Shown here piece by piece: positions 1 to 8,701 of a DNA stretch of 64,000 bases. The DNA is from Pseudooceanicola onchidii (GTDB lineage Bacteria > Pseudomonadota > Alphaproteobacteria > Rhodobacterales > Rhodobacteraceae), in contig NZ_SPUW01000004.1 in the NCBI RefSeq assembly GCF_004959925.1, positions 1-64,000 of the forward strand, written 5' to 3'. The notes under the pieces are model-generated. The model saw only the letters and a list, made by a program, of their open reading frames with translations. It was not told the origin of the DNA and did not search any database. The translations under genes were made by a program, and so were the position numbers. How positions within the stretch are numbered: position 1 is the stretch's first letter; each line of letters starts with the position of its first letter.

Positions 1-300
1 CACAACGCCGGGGCGACGATGGATTACGATTTCCTGCGGTTCCTCATCAACCGGATGGAGCCGAACGACGGCCCGCAGCAACAGGTGGTCGCCTTCCTGC
101 GCAACCTCTTCGGCAGGGAGGTCATGGTGAACGCCATGCTCAAATCCACCGCGATTTCGGACGCGGGCCTGACGCACCAGACGATCTATGAGGTCGAGCG
201 CAGCCAGTTCAACCGCAACACCTATGACCGCGCGGTCGATTCACTCAATGGTGTGAATGATGAGATTGAATCCCTGATCCAGTCAGCATGGGGACGCTAA
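1..300 (+). CDS. repA: RepA (ParA-type partition ATPase), 3' end only
   Basis: This is the last 99 codons of a RepA protein; the start and the Walker motifs lie before the window. RepA is the ParA-type ATPase that, with RepB and parS, segregates repABC replicons and represses their operon. The visible tail (FLINRMEPNDGPQQQVV, then FLRNLFGREVM, ending in IESLIQSAWGR) has the C-terminal character of alphaproteobacterial RepA. The frame is open from base 1. The TAA stop is one base before the repB ATG, as expected for a co-translated repAB pair. Confidence 0.9.
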   Translation, partial: HNAGATMDYDFLRFLINRMEPNDGPQQQVVAFLRNLFGREVMVNAMLKSTAISDAGLTHQTIYEVERSQFNRNTYDRAVDSLNGVNDEIESLIQSAWGR

Positions 301-301
301 G

Positions 302-1261
302 ATGGCACGCAAAGGTATCCTGACGCCGAACATCACGCCCAGAACCGACACCCCTGCCCCGCGACGGCAAGGCCCGGCGGCGGCCGTGGGCGCCCTGCAA
401 AGCAGCCTGTCGAAACTGCAGGAAAATGCGGTGCAGGACATCGATCCGTCGCTGATCGACATGGCCGGCATGGAAGACCGGCTGGGGTTCTACAACGAGG
501 AACAGAAGCGCCTGAAGGAAAGCCTGAAGGCCTATGGTCAGCAGGTCCCGGTGCTGCTGCGTCCGCATCCGACGGCACGGGGACGGTATGAAATCGTCTA
601 TGGCCGCCGCCGGCTGGCCGCCCTGCGCGATCTGGGCATGCCGGTGCGCGCCATGGTGCGGCAGCTGGACGATCACGCGCTGGTCATGGCGCAGGGTCAG
701 GAAAACACCGAACGCACCGACCTGAGCTTTATCGAAAAGGCCAGTTTTGCCGCGCAGCTGGATGCCGCGGGCTATGACCGGCAGACAATCGCGGCGGCGC
801 TGGCGATGGACATGCCGATGGTCAGCCGAATGCTCAAGGTCGGCACGGCGTTCGACTTGGCCTTCCTACGCCAGATCGGCCGCGCCCCTTCCGTCGGGCG
901 GGACCGCTGGATGACGCTGGTGGAGAAATTCAAGAACGAAGGCGCGCGGAACCGGGCCACGGCCTTCATGAACCGGCCCGAATTCGCCGTTCTGGGAACC
1001 GACGACCGGTTCGACGCCGTGTTGCGCATCGCCGAAAAACAACCCGACGCCAAGGCCCCTGCCCCGAAGGTGCCCGCGCGTAAGGCTTCGATCACCACGC
1101 CGGACGGCACGCCGCTGGCCACGCTCAGCGCCAGTGACAAGGGCGTCAATCTGGCGGTCCGGACCGAAGGGTTCGACCGCTGGATCGAAGAGAATGCCGA
1201 TGATCTGCTGAACGAATGGTTTGCCCGCTGGCAATCCGCGCAGGCCACGGACCAGGACTAA
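302..1261 (+). CDS. repB: RepB, ParB-type centromere-binding partition protein
   Basis: A 319-residue ParB-family protein of the repABC type. RepB binds parS and recruits RepA for segregation. After a basic N-terminus (MARKGILTPN), the ParB/Sulfiredoxin-like region around residues 55-140 contains YEIVYGRRRLAALRDLG and the arginine-rich QENTERTDLSFIEKA segment. A helix-turn-helix follows (DRQTIAAALAMDMPMVSRML, about residues 160-180). The C-terminal third is linker and dimerisation region. It starts one base after repA and is followed by the 188-bp repB-repC spacer that carries the antisense RNA. Length is normal for RepB. Confidence 0.93.
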   Translation: MARKGILTPNITPRTDTPAPRRQGPAAAVGALQSSLSKLQENAVQDIDPSLIDMAGMEDRLGFYNEEQKRLKESLKAYGQQVPVLLRPHPTARGRYEIVYGRRRLAALRDLGMPVRAMVRQLDDHALVMAQGQENTERTDLSFIEKASFAAQLDAAGYDRQTIAAALAMDMPMVSRMLKVGTAFDLAFLRQIGRAPSVGRDRWMTLVEKFKNEGARNRATAFMNRPEFAVLGTDDRFDAVLRIAEKQPDAKAPAPKVPARKASITTPDGTPLATLSASDKGVNLAVRTEGFDRWIEENADDLLNEWFARWQSAQATDQD

Positions 1262-1315
1262 GACCCGCAACCAGATCCCCGCAACCAGACCAAGGAGGCA
1301 CAGACAGGGACCCCC

Positions 1316-1365
1316 AAATAAGAAAAGCCCCCCAAGCAATATGGAAGGCCTTTCTCGTCGTTAGC
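1316..1365 (-). ncRNA. repABC countertranscribed RNA (ctRNA, IncA-type) in the repB-repC spacer
   Basis: repABC plasmids carry a small antisense RNA in the repB-repC spacer that limits repC expression and sets copy number and incompatibility. Here the minus strand has a promoter (TTGACG, 17 bp, TATCCC) whose start would fall near 1365. About 15 nt downstream is an intrinsic terminator: AGAAAGGCC (1355-1347) pairs with GGCTTTTCT (1329-1321) through nine pairs including one G-U, followed by a T-rich TATTT. The predicted RNA of about 50 nt is close to known ctRNA sizes. Ends are estimates. Confidence 0.7.
1321..1355 (-). terminator. Intrinsic terminator of the ctRNA
   Basis: Arms 1347-1355 and 1321-1329 form a nine-pair stem on the minus-strand RNA (one G-U). 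A loop of 17 nt separates them, and a T-rich stretch follows the second arm. On the plus strand the same stem has one mismatch, so it fits an antisense transcript better than a repB transcript. In family models the same region also folds in the repC leader. Confidence 0.6.
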
Positions 1366-1371
1366 ACCTAC

Positions 1372-1400
1372 GGGATATCTTTCTTCCGCGACTCCGTCAA
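1372..1400 (-). promoter_or_regulatory. Predicted promoter of the ctRNA
   Basis: On the minus strand, TTGACG (plus 1395-1400) and TATCCC (plus 1372-1377) are separated by exactly 17 bp. The site faces away from repC and towards repB, which is where the family places the ctRNA promoter. The -35 matches the sigma-70 consensus in 5 of 6 positions and the -10 is weaker. Confidence 0.6.
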
Positions 1401-1449
1401 CTCTGTCGTCCGGACAGGGGGCAACTTTTTGCGTCCTGCGTGAACTTTC

Positions 1450-2607
1450 ATGACCGCACAAACCACCCGTTTTCAGGGCCAGCCGGTATCGGCTGCGCCC
1501 GACAATGGACCTATGTCCTTCGACAAGTGGGCCCTGGTCGACGACCTGAGGCTGGCCGCCCCCGATTTGGGGCTGTCGCATCGGTCCGTCGCCGTCCTGC
1601 GCGCGATGCTGACTTTCCTGCCCGATCGGACCCTCACCGCCCTGCCCGGTCGCGCGATTGTCTTTGCCTCGAACACGACGCTGTCGGCGCGTCTGGGCGG
1701 CATGCCTGAAAGCACCCTGCGCCGACATCTGGCCGCACTGGTCGCCTGCGGTGTTGTCAGCCGGTGCGACAGCCCGAACCGCAAACGCTATGCCCGGAGG
1801 CTGGGGTCCGGTCTGGGCTGCGCCTTTGGATTCGACATGGCTCCGCTGGCGATGATCGCCCGCGATATCGGCACCCTTGCCCGCGCCGCCGAACGCCGGG
1901 CCGAGGAACATGCCGTGTTGCGCAGCGCCGCCCTTGTCGCGCGTCAGGATCTGTTCCAGGCGATGAGTGCGCAGGGCATCGACCCCGAGGGACCGAACCC
2001 GCAGTCCCCGCTGATCGGACGCGCCCGGCTGATGCTGCGGCGCAAGGACAACGTGGACGATCTGCGGCAGCTGATCGAGGATCTGGAAAACGCCCGGAAG
2101 ACCCTTGCCGACACCACCGAAACGGGCGGCAGTGACACCGGAAATGAGCGGCACCAACATAAAGGGATACATAAAGATTCTGAGACACCCCGGCCTGTGG
2201 ACAACGCGCAGACCCAGGAGATGCCTGATCAGCTGATGCCCTTCCGGCAGTATCACCTGTTGTTCCCCGATATGGCCCGCAACTGGCACGAGGTCACCGC
2301 CCATGCCCGTCAGCTGGTGCCGATGATGGGGATCGACATGCAGGTCTATGACGAGGCCAGCGCTGCCATGGGGCCACGGCTTGCCCCTCTGGCCATCTTC
2401 TGCCTGTTGGAACGGTTCGAGACGCTGAGAAACCCGGGCGGCTACCTGCGGCGCCTGACCCAGACGGCGCGTCTTGGACAGCTGGACTATGCGCGATTGC
2501 TGAGGACGACCGAGGTCGCACGCCCGGAATTGTCAGCTGACAATTTTTCGAATGGCGGGATGCCTCGACCGTCCGCCAACCGACCACCGGCAGAAATTGT
2601 CAGCTGA
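1450..2607 (+). CDS. repC: RepC, repABC replication initiator
   Basis: A 385-residue RepC initiator, the only protein strictly needed for replication of repABC elements; the origin is usually inside repC itself. The N-terminal half reads like a winged-helix domain (GLSHRSVAVLRAMLTFLP, then SNTTLSARLGGMPESTLRRHLAALVACGVVSR). The C-terminal half includes FRQYHLLFPDMARNW and ends in a low-complexity tail. The ATG at 1450 has no clear Shine-Dalgarno sequence; an ATG at 1513 is a possible alternative. The TGA stop lies inside a parS-like palindrome, and a second palindrome lies in the last codons, so the 3' end does double duty as centromere. Confidence 0.92.
   Translation: MTAQTTRFQGQPVSAAPDNGPMSFDKWALVDDLRLAAPDLGLSHRSVAVLRAMLTFLPDRTLTALPGRAIVFASNTTLSARLGGMPESTLRRHLAALVACGVVSRCDSPNRKRYARRLGSGLGCAFGFDMAPLAMIARDIGTLARAAERRAEEHAVLRSAALVARQDLFQAMSAQGIDPEGPNPQSPLIGRARLMLRRKDNVDDLRQLIEDLENARKTLADTTETGGSDTGNERHQHKGIHKDSETPRPVDNAQTQEMPDQLMPFRQYHLLFPDMARNWHEVTAHARQLVPMMGIDMQVYDEASAAMGPRLAPLAIFCLLERFETLRNPGGYLRRLTQTARLGQLDYARLLRTTEVARPELSADNFSNGGMPRPSANRPPAEIVS
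2528..2545. repeat. parS-like palindrome 1, inside the 3' end of repC
   Basis: AATTGTCAGCTGACAATT is a perfect 18-bp palindrome. Its central 16 bp match the published repABC parS pattern GTTNNNNGCNNNNAAC at all fixed positions except the outermost pair (A/T instead of G/C). It is coding sequence for repC. The centre is 67 bp from that of the second copy. The likely role is RepB binding. Confidence 0.75.
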
Positions 2608-2613
2608 CAATTT
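2594..2613. repeat. parS-like palindrome 2, overlapping the repC stop codon
   Basis: AAATTGTCAGCTGACAATTT is a perfect 20-bp palindrome with the same 18-bp core as copy 1. The repC stop codon TGA (2605-2607) lies just right of its centre. Two identical copies in phase with the end of repC make a chance origin very unlikely. The likely function is a RepB-bound centromere that also defines the incompatibility group. Confidence 0.78.
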
Positions 2614-2699
2614 TCCCCGAACCAGTGGATCACACCACTGGTTGACAGCCCGCGCAATCAGGCGCCAAAAGCCGCCACCGGGATAAAGGACGACGTGAC

Positions 2700-3932
2700 A
2701 TGGCCCATCTGAACCGCAAGGCAGCGCAGCGCATGATGCAGGCCGAAGGGATGGATGCGCTTTTGATCCTGTCGGCCGAAGGCTTCGCCCATGCCACCGG
2801 GGCCGCGCCCGGGGTCGCCACCATGTGGCGGCGTGAAGGGGCGGTGGCCGTCCTGGTTCCGGCCGATCCGGACCAGCCCGAAACCGTCGTCATCAGCGAT
2901 CTCTTCGCCGCCAACCTGCGGCGCGACAGCCATATCCGGGATATCCGCGAAAGCCCCATCTGGGTCGAGGCGATGACGATCGAGGCACCGGACCTCGATG
3001 GTGACCTGTCGGTGCTTGGCGATCTGTGGGACGGACCCCGCAGGCCGGTCGGCAACCGCAGACCCGAAACCTTCGATCCCGCGATCACCTATGGCCACCT
3101 GCGCGATGCGCTGGCCGAGAAGGGGTTGCGCGCGGGGCGGGTCGGGGTCGAATTGTCAGCCGTCGCCGCCAATGGGATCGACGCCCTGACCGCCGCCCTC
3201 GCGCCCACCACGCTGACCGACGGCACCCATGTCGCGCGGCAGCTGCGCGCGATGAAATCGCCCGAGGAGATCGCCCTGTTGCGCAGCGCGGTCGAGGTCG
3301 CGGAGGTCGGGATCAGTGCCGTGCGCGACGCCATTTCGGTCGGCGTGGCCCGCAGCGATCTTGCGGCCGTCTGGTCCGCCACCGTGGCGAAGGCCGGGGC
3401 AGGGCGGCCGATGACGGGGCAGTGGGAATACATCTCGGTCGGGGCGGATCCCTGGGGCGGGGATGCGATCGCCGCGCCGGGTGATCTGGTCAAAGTCGAT
3501 GTCGGCTGCCTGATGCGCGGCTATACCTCGGACAGCGGGCGCACGTTCGTCGTGGGTCAGCCGCGCCGCCTTCAGGCCGAGATGCACGCGGCGCTCATGA
3601 CCGGGTTCCGCGCAGGGTTCGACCTGCTGCACCCCGGCACGCCCCTGTCCGAGGTGCACCGCGCCACCCAGTCGGCGATCCGGGGCAGGGGGCTTGGGGG
3701 CTACAGCCGGGGGCATTTCGGGCACAGCCTGGGCACGGGACCGGGGTCCGAGGAATGGCCCTTCATCTCGGCCGATGCCGACACGCGGATCGAAAGCGGC
3801 ATGGTCCTGGCCTTCGAGACGCCGATCTACGTGACCGGCGTGGGCGGCATGATCATCGAGGACCAGGTCGAGATCACCGACAACGGTCCGGTGTCGATGA
3901 ACCGGCTGACACATGACCTTGTTGCCTGTTAA
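2700..3932 (+). CDS. M24-family metallopeptidase (Xaa-Pro peptidase/creatinase fold)
   Basis: A 410-residue cytoplasmic M24 protein with an N-terminal creatinase-like domain (about residues 1-165) and a pita-bread catalytic domain (about 185-410). All five expected metal ligands are visible: D267 (KVDVG), D278 (TSDSG), H342 (GHFGHS), E373 (AFETP) and E387 (IIEDQ), so it should be an active dinuclear metallohydrolase. The family covers Xaa-Pro dipeptidases, creatinase and ectoine hydrolase, and the sequence alone does not say which. It lies upstream of and parallel to a TRAP operon, 222 bp away. That distance allows but does not prove a shared substrate. Confidence 0.88.
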   Translation: MAHLNRKAAQRMMQAEGMDALLILSAEGFAHATGAAPGVATMWRREGAVAVLVPADPDQPETVVISDLFAANLRRDSHIRDIRESPIWVEAMTIEAPDLDGDLSVLGDLWDGPRRPVGNRRPETFDPAITYGHLRDALAEKGLRAGRVGVELSAVAANGIDALTAALAPTTLTDGTHVARQLRAMKSPEEIALLRSAVEVAEVGISAVRDAISVGVARSDLAAVWSATVAKAGAGRPMTGQWEYISVGADPWGGDAIAAPGDLVKVDVGCLMRGYTSDSGRTFVVGQPRRLQAEMHAALMTGFRAGFDLLHPGTPLSEVHRATQSAIRGRGLGGYSRGHFGHSLGTGPGSEEWPFISADADTRIESGMVLAFETPIYVTGVGGMIIEDQVEITDNGPVSMNRLTHDLVAC

Positions 3933-4019
3933 CGACCTGAATACCCATAATTATCATTGAAAATCAGGCAATTAAGGGAATTTCGGCGCGTCAGTCCCAC
4001 ATCCCACGTCCGTATTTGT

Positions 4020-4035
4020 GCATATTCGAATGTGC
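4020..4035. promoter_or_regulatory. Near-palindrome, candidate operator upstream of the first TRAP operon
   Basis: GCATATTCGAATGTGC is a 16-bp palindrome with one mismatched pair in an AT-richer spacer, 35 bp upstream of a candidate -35 element. No regulator gene is adjacent, so the binding protein is unknown. Confidence 0.3.
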
Positions 4036-4069
4036 GCCCAAGTGGTACACAGCAGGGGCCTTCGACGGC

Positions 4070-4098
4070 TTGACCGCACGAGGGCAAAGCAAAATAAG
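4070..4098 (+). promoter_or_regulatory. Candidate sigma-70 promoter for the first TRAP operon
   Basis: TTGACC (4070-4075) and AATAAG (4093-4098) are spaced by 17 bp, about 57 bp before the chosen TTG start. The match is moderate: 5 of 6 positions for the -35 and 4 of 6 for the -10. Confidence 0.35.
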
Positions 4099-4154
4099 GG
4101 TGCCGACATATGCGCGGATGGCCTCATGCCTCTGGCTCAATAGGAGACAAGACC

Positions 4155-5168
4155 TTGAAAACACTTCTGAACAAAACTGCCCTGACCCTCGTGGCCGGCG
4201 CCCTGTTTGCAGGTCCTGCCCTGGCCGAGGAATGGCGCTTCAACAACTTCCTGCCCGAGACCCGCCCCGAGTCCGCGCAGCTGGACCAGTTCGCCGAAGA
4301 CGTGAACACCGCGCTGGCCGACAAGGATTTCTCGATCCAGATGTATCACGGCGGGTCGCTTGGCCTGCCCAACACCGACCTGCTGCGTGTGGTCCCGACC
4401 GGCGCGGTCGAGATGAGCCTGATGTGGTCGAACTATCTGGGCCGTGACGCGCCGGAACTCGGCTCGGTCTTCGTGCAGGGCGCGATCAGCACCGTGGACG
4501 AGCTCAAGGCCGTGCTGCCCGTCGCGCAAGAGATCTACACCGAAGCCTACAACGACTGGGACATTACCACCGTCGGGTTCGTGGCAATCCCCACCCTGTC
4601 GGTGTCGGTCTTCTGCCGCGACAAGCCGATCAACACGCTGGAAGACCTGCGCGACGTGAAGCTGCGCGTCTGGGCCCGCGAACAGGTTGAGACCTTCACC
4701 AAGCTGGGCGTCGCGGCACAGATCGTCCCGCAGGAAGAAGTCTATGTCGCCCTTCGCACCGGCGTGGTCGACTGCGCGCTGTACCCGGCGCTTTATGCCC
4801 ACACCATTTCCCTGCAGGAGGTGACGAAATACGCGTCGTTCCTCTACCCCATGGCCTCGGCGCCCTACACGATCGCCGTGCAGGACGACCGTTGGGAAAA
4901 CACCGACCCCGAGATCCGCGATGCGATCACCGCGGCGGCGGATGCGCTGTGGGAACGCACCAACCAGTATGACGCCGACCTCGAGAACGAACTGGCCGCG
5001 CGTGAGAAGCTGGTCGAACAGGGCATCACCTGGGGCGAGGACTTCCCGCAGGCCGACCGCGAACAGTTCGTCGCGGCCGTGTCCGAAACCTGGGCCATGC
5101 TGGCGGAAGAAGCCGGTGGCGAGGCGCTGGACTATCGCGCCCGCATGCTGAAGGCCCTGGGCCGCTAA
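4155..5168 (+). CDS. TRAP transporter substrate-binding protein (DctP family)
   Basis: A 337-residue periplasmic binding protein of a tripartite ATP-independent periplasmic transporter. I chose the TTG at 4155 because TAGGAGA sits eight bases upstream and the resulting N-terminus is a clean Sec signal peptide (MKTLLNKTALTLVAGALFAG, cleavage after ALA, before EEWRF). The longer reading from 4110 would put 15 unlikely residues in front. The DctP fold is indicated by TDLLRVVPTGAVEMSLM, VKLRVWAREQVETFTKLG and ALRTGVVDCALYPALYA, including the arginine that normally binds the substrate carboxylate. It heads a three-gene operon with DctQ and DctM. The substrate is unknown. Confidence 0.88.
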   Translation: MKTLLNKTALTLVAGALFAGPALAEEWRFNNFLPETRPESAQLDQFAEDVNTALADKDFSIQMYHGGSLGLPNTDLLRVVPTGAVEMSLMWSNYLGRDAPELGSVFVQGAISTVDELKAVLPVAQEIYTEAYNDWDITTVGFVAIPTLSVSVFCRDKPINTLEDLRDVKLRVWAREQVETFTKLGVAAQIVPQEEVYVALRTGVVDCALYPALYAHTISLQEVTKYASFLYPMASAPYTIAVQDDRWENTDPEIRDAITAAADALWERTNQYDADLENELAAREKLVEQGITWGEDFPQADREQFVAAVSETWAMLAEEAGGEALDYRARMLKALGR

Positions 5169-5178
5169 GACCCGGGTC

Positions 5179-5736
5179 ATGCGGATCCGTCACACCTTTG
5201 CGCAGGGGCTGGATCACCTGGCCCTTGCGCTGGCGCTCTGCGCCTCGGCCTGCATGGTGGCCATCGTCGGGCTGGTGACAACCAGCGTGATCCTGCGCCG
5301 CTTTGCCGGGACGCCGCTGCACATCACCGAAGACGTGGTCGGCCTGCTGCTGACGGCGATGCTGTTCCTGGGCCTGCCGTTGGTCACGATCCGGGCGCAG
5401 CACGTGCGCGTGTCGATCGTGGCGACTGCGCTGGACCCGCGCTTTGGTCGCTTGGTCCATGTCGCGGCGATGCTGGTCGGGATCGTCTTCTTCGGCTGGA
5501 TCTTCCTCAAGGCGCTGCCTTGGCTTGAATTCGCGTGGAAGCGCAACCTCAAGACCGAAACGGCGCGGCTGCTGCTGTATCCCTGGATGGCGGCGCTGCC
5601 CCTGTCCGTGGGCCTGACCTGGGTGATCTTTGCCGGCCGTCTGACCGGCCTGCTGGACCGTGAACACCACAGCGCCCCCGAAGAGGGCACGACCATCGCG
5701 CCCACCCCCTCCGACCCGAACGACAGGGACAGCTGA
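5179..5736 (+). CDS. TRAP transporter small permease (DctQ family)
   Basis: A 185-residue membrane protein with four predicted transmembrane helices (about residues 15-40, 50-70, 90-115 and 130-152). It is the small membrane subunit that pairs with DctM in TRAP secondary transport driven by sodium or proton gradients. The helix-1 end VILRRFAGTPL and the segment around WLEFAWKRNLKTETAR are typical. The C-terminal tail is polar and cytoplasmic. It begins 10 bp after dctP and ends 3 bp before dctM. Confidence 0.88.
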   Translation: MRIRHTFAQGLDHLALALALCASACMVAIVGLVTTSVILRRFAGTPLHITEDVVGLLLTAMLFLGLPLVTIRAQHVRVSIVATALDPRFGRLVHVAAMLVGIVFFGWIFLKALPWLEFAWKRNLKTETARLLLYPWMAALPLSVGLTWVIFAGRLTGLLDREHHSAPEEGTTIAPTPSDPNDRDS

Positions 5737-5739
5737 TCG

Positions 5740-7029
5740 ATGTTCTGGACCACTTTGATCGGCATCCTGGTGACCTCGGCCGCCACGGGCGTGGCGCTTG
5801 GCGCGGCGCTTGGGCTGACCGGGCTCGTGCTGTTGCAGGTCTTCTCCAACGGCGCCACCGGGCTGGCCGTGGACGCGATCTGGAACGTGTTCAATTCCTT
5901 CACGCTCAGCGCGGTGCCGCTGTTCATCCTGCTGGGCGAGATCCTGCTGCGCAGCGGGGTCAGCAACCGCGCCTACGCAGCCTTCGCGCCGGTCTTCAGC
6001 AAGGTGCCGGGCGGGCTGCTCCACACCAATATCGCGGTCTGCACGATCTTCGGCGCGGTCAGCGGATCAAGCCTGTCGACCGCCGCCGCCGTCGGGTCGG
6101 TCGCCTACCCCGAGATGACGCGCCGCGGCTATGACCGTGACGTGATCGTCGGCTCTCTTGCGGGGGGCGGCACGCTTGGCCTGCTGATCCCGCCCAGCCT
6201 GTCGTTCCTGATCTTCGGGGCGCTGACCGAAACCTCGATCGGGCGGCTCTTCATCGCGGGGATCATCCCGGGTCTGCTGATCGGCGCGGCCTTCATGGTC
6301 TACATCATGATCAAGGCGCTGCGGCACCCGCATGTCGCCCCGCGCGAAGACGTCCACGTGCCGCTGATCGCGATCCTGCGCGGCATGGGGCAGGTCTGGC
6401 CGCTGCTGCTGCTGATCGTTGCCGTTATCGGGTCGATCATCGGCGGCATCGCCACCCCGACCGAAGCCGCCGCCCTGGGCGTGGTCATCGCCACGGTGAT
6501 TTCCTTCATCTGGGGCGATCTGACCCTGGCGTCGCTGTGCGCGGCGATCTTCCACGCCACGCTGCTCTTCGCCTCGATCGGGTTCGTGGTCATGGGCGCG
6601 ACGATCCTGGCGCAGTCGGTCAGCATCCTGGGCGTGGCGCAGCAGGTGCTGAACGTCGTCGCCGACAGCGGGCTGAACCGCTATACGATCCTGCTGCTGG
6701 TGGTGCTGATCTACCTGGTGATGGGCTGTTTCTTCGACGGGCTGTCGCTGATGATCATGACCCTGCCGGTGGTCTTTCCGCTGCTGGTCGGGCTGGGCTA
6801 TGACCCGATCTGGATCGGCGTCATGATCACCATCGTGATCGAGATCGGGCAGGTCACGCCGCCCGTCGGCCTGAACCTCTCGGTGCTGGCCAGCCTCACC
6901 AACAACGAGGTCAGCCTGGGCCGGGTGGCGCGCGCGACGGTGCCCTACTGGGTCATCCACCTGCTGGCCATCGCGGTGCTGGCGGCCTTTCCGGGCATCG
7001 CGCTGTTTTTGCCGGACCTGCTGTTCTAA
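5740..7029 (+). CDS. TRAP transporter large permease (DctM family)
   Basis: A 429-residue, very hydrophobic protein with about 12 helices, the transport-catalysing subunit of the TRAP system. Family landmarks are AVPLFILLGEILLRSGVSNR, GAVSGSSLSTAAAVGSVAYP, GTLGLLIPPSLSFLIFG, TPTEAAALGVV and GQVTPPVGLNLSVLASL. Length is normal. It is the last gene of the operon. A strong GC-rich hairpin lies 60 bp downstream, between it and the convergent PRC-barrel gene. Confidence 0.92.
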   Translation: MFWTTLIGILVTSAATGVALGAALGLTGLVLLQVFSNGATGLAVDAIWNVFNSFTLSAVPLFILLGEILLRSGVSNRAYAAFAPVFSKVPGGLLHTNIAVCTIFGAVSGSSLSTAAAVGSVAYPEMTRRGYDRDVIVGSLAGGGTLGLLIPPSLSFLIFGALTETSIGRLFIAGIIPGLLIGAAFMVYIMIKALRHPHVAPREDVHVPLIAILRGMGQVWPLLLLIVAVIGSIIGGIATPTEAAALGVVIATVISFIWGDLTLASLCAAIFHATLLFASIGFVVMGATILAQSVSILGVAQQVLNVVADSGLNRYTILLLVVLIYLVMGCFFDGLSLMIMTLPVVFPLLVGLGYDPIWIGVMITIVIEIGQVTPPVGLNLSVLASLTNNEVSLGRVARATVPYWVIHLLAIAVLAAFPGIALFLPDLLF

Positions 7030-7088
7030 GTGGACCCCACGGGACCGGCGGGGCAGGGCAGGGGGGTATCCCCCGACCGCACGCAAAA

Positions 7089-7111
7089 GGCCCCGGCGCA
7101 TGACCGGGGCC
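7089..7111 (-). terminator. Hairpin terminator between convergent dctM and PRC-barrel genes
   Basis: GGCCCCGG (7089-7096) and CCGGGGCC (7104-7111) form an 8-bp perfect stem with a 7-nt loop. Read on the minus strand, the stem is followed by TTTTGCG, so it fits best as the terminator of the PRC-barrel gene. It may act on dctM readthrough as well. Confidence 0.6.
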
Positions 7112-7127
7112 CCTGCAATTTCAGATC

Positions 7128-7493
7128 TCAGATCCAGTAGGTCGGCACGCCGTAATACTGGTGGGTGCGTTCTTCCCAGTTGCGATCCGACGCCCACGTC
7201 TCGGTCCGCTTGGGCGCACCCTTGACGTCGGCTTCGGTGATGTCGGTGACATAGCCGTCCTTTTGGGTGTCATACCGCAGCTTCTGCCAGGGGATCGGGT
7301 GATGGTCTTCCCCCAGCCCCAGGAAGCCGCCAAAGCCCATCACGGCATAGGCGACGTTGCCGGACGGCTTGTCGATCATCAGGTGGTCGATATGGCCGAT
7401 GTGGGCGCCGTCGACGCCGTAGACATCGGACCCTTCGACGCGGGACGACGAAATCAGGTTGGTCTTGCTTGATGCAGTCATGGTCGCAGTCAT
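7128..7493 (-). CDS. PRC-barrel domain protein
   Basis: A 121-residue soluble protein made almost entirely of one PRC-barrel domain: NLISSSRVEGSDVYGVDG, then IGHIDHLMIDKPSGNVAYAV, then PIPWQKLRYDT. PRC barrels occur in photosynthetic reaction centre H subunits, in RimM and in small stress-associated proteins. Stand-alone proteins of this size in alphaproteobacteria have no settled function. It stands alone, convergent with the TRAP operon and upstream of nrdF on the same strand. GAGGAGAG upstream of the ATG is a good ribosome binding site. Confidence 0.85.
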   Translation of the reverse strand: MTATMTASSKTNLISSSRVEGSDVYGVDGAHIGHIDHLMIDKPSGNVAYAVMGFGGFLGLGEDHHPIPWQKLRYDTQKDGYVTDITEADVKGAPKRTETWASDRNWEERTHQYYGVPTYWI

Positions 7494-7612
7494 GGCCCTC
7501 TCCTCAGGGTTATCGCACTACCTGAAGGAAACGCCGCGCCCACGTCCGCTGTTCCGCTGGCGCGGCACCCTGCGGCGCAAATCTGCCGGTCCCGGACGGG
7601 CAGGGGAGGGGA

Positions 7613-7632
7613 GGGGGGCGAGGTCGCCCCCC
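7613..7632. terminator. GC-rich hairpin just downstream of nrdF
   Basis: GGGGGGCG (7613-7620) and CGCCCCCC (7625-7632) form an 8-bp stem with a 4-nt loop, eight bases after the nrdF stop on the minus strand. There is no T-run, so it may be a Rho-dependent or RNA-stabilising 3' end rather than a true intrinsic terminator. Confidence 0.4.
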
Positions 7633-7639
7633 CGGGGGA

Positions 7640-8695
<1,056 letters not shown>

Positions 8696-8701
8696 GTCAC
8701 G

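Noticed and set aside
1258-2304. A 348-codon minus-strand frame over the repB-repC spacer and repC
   Set aside because: Antisense shadow of repC. The only minus-strand product supported there is the short ctRNA.
3151-3160. AATTGTCAGC half of the parS palindrome inside the M24 peptidase gene
   Set aside because: Only a half-site with no inverted partner; a 10-bp match in coding sequence is not enough.
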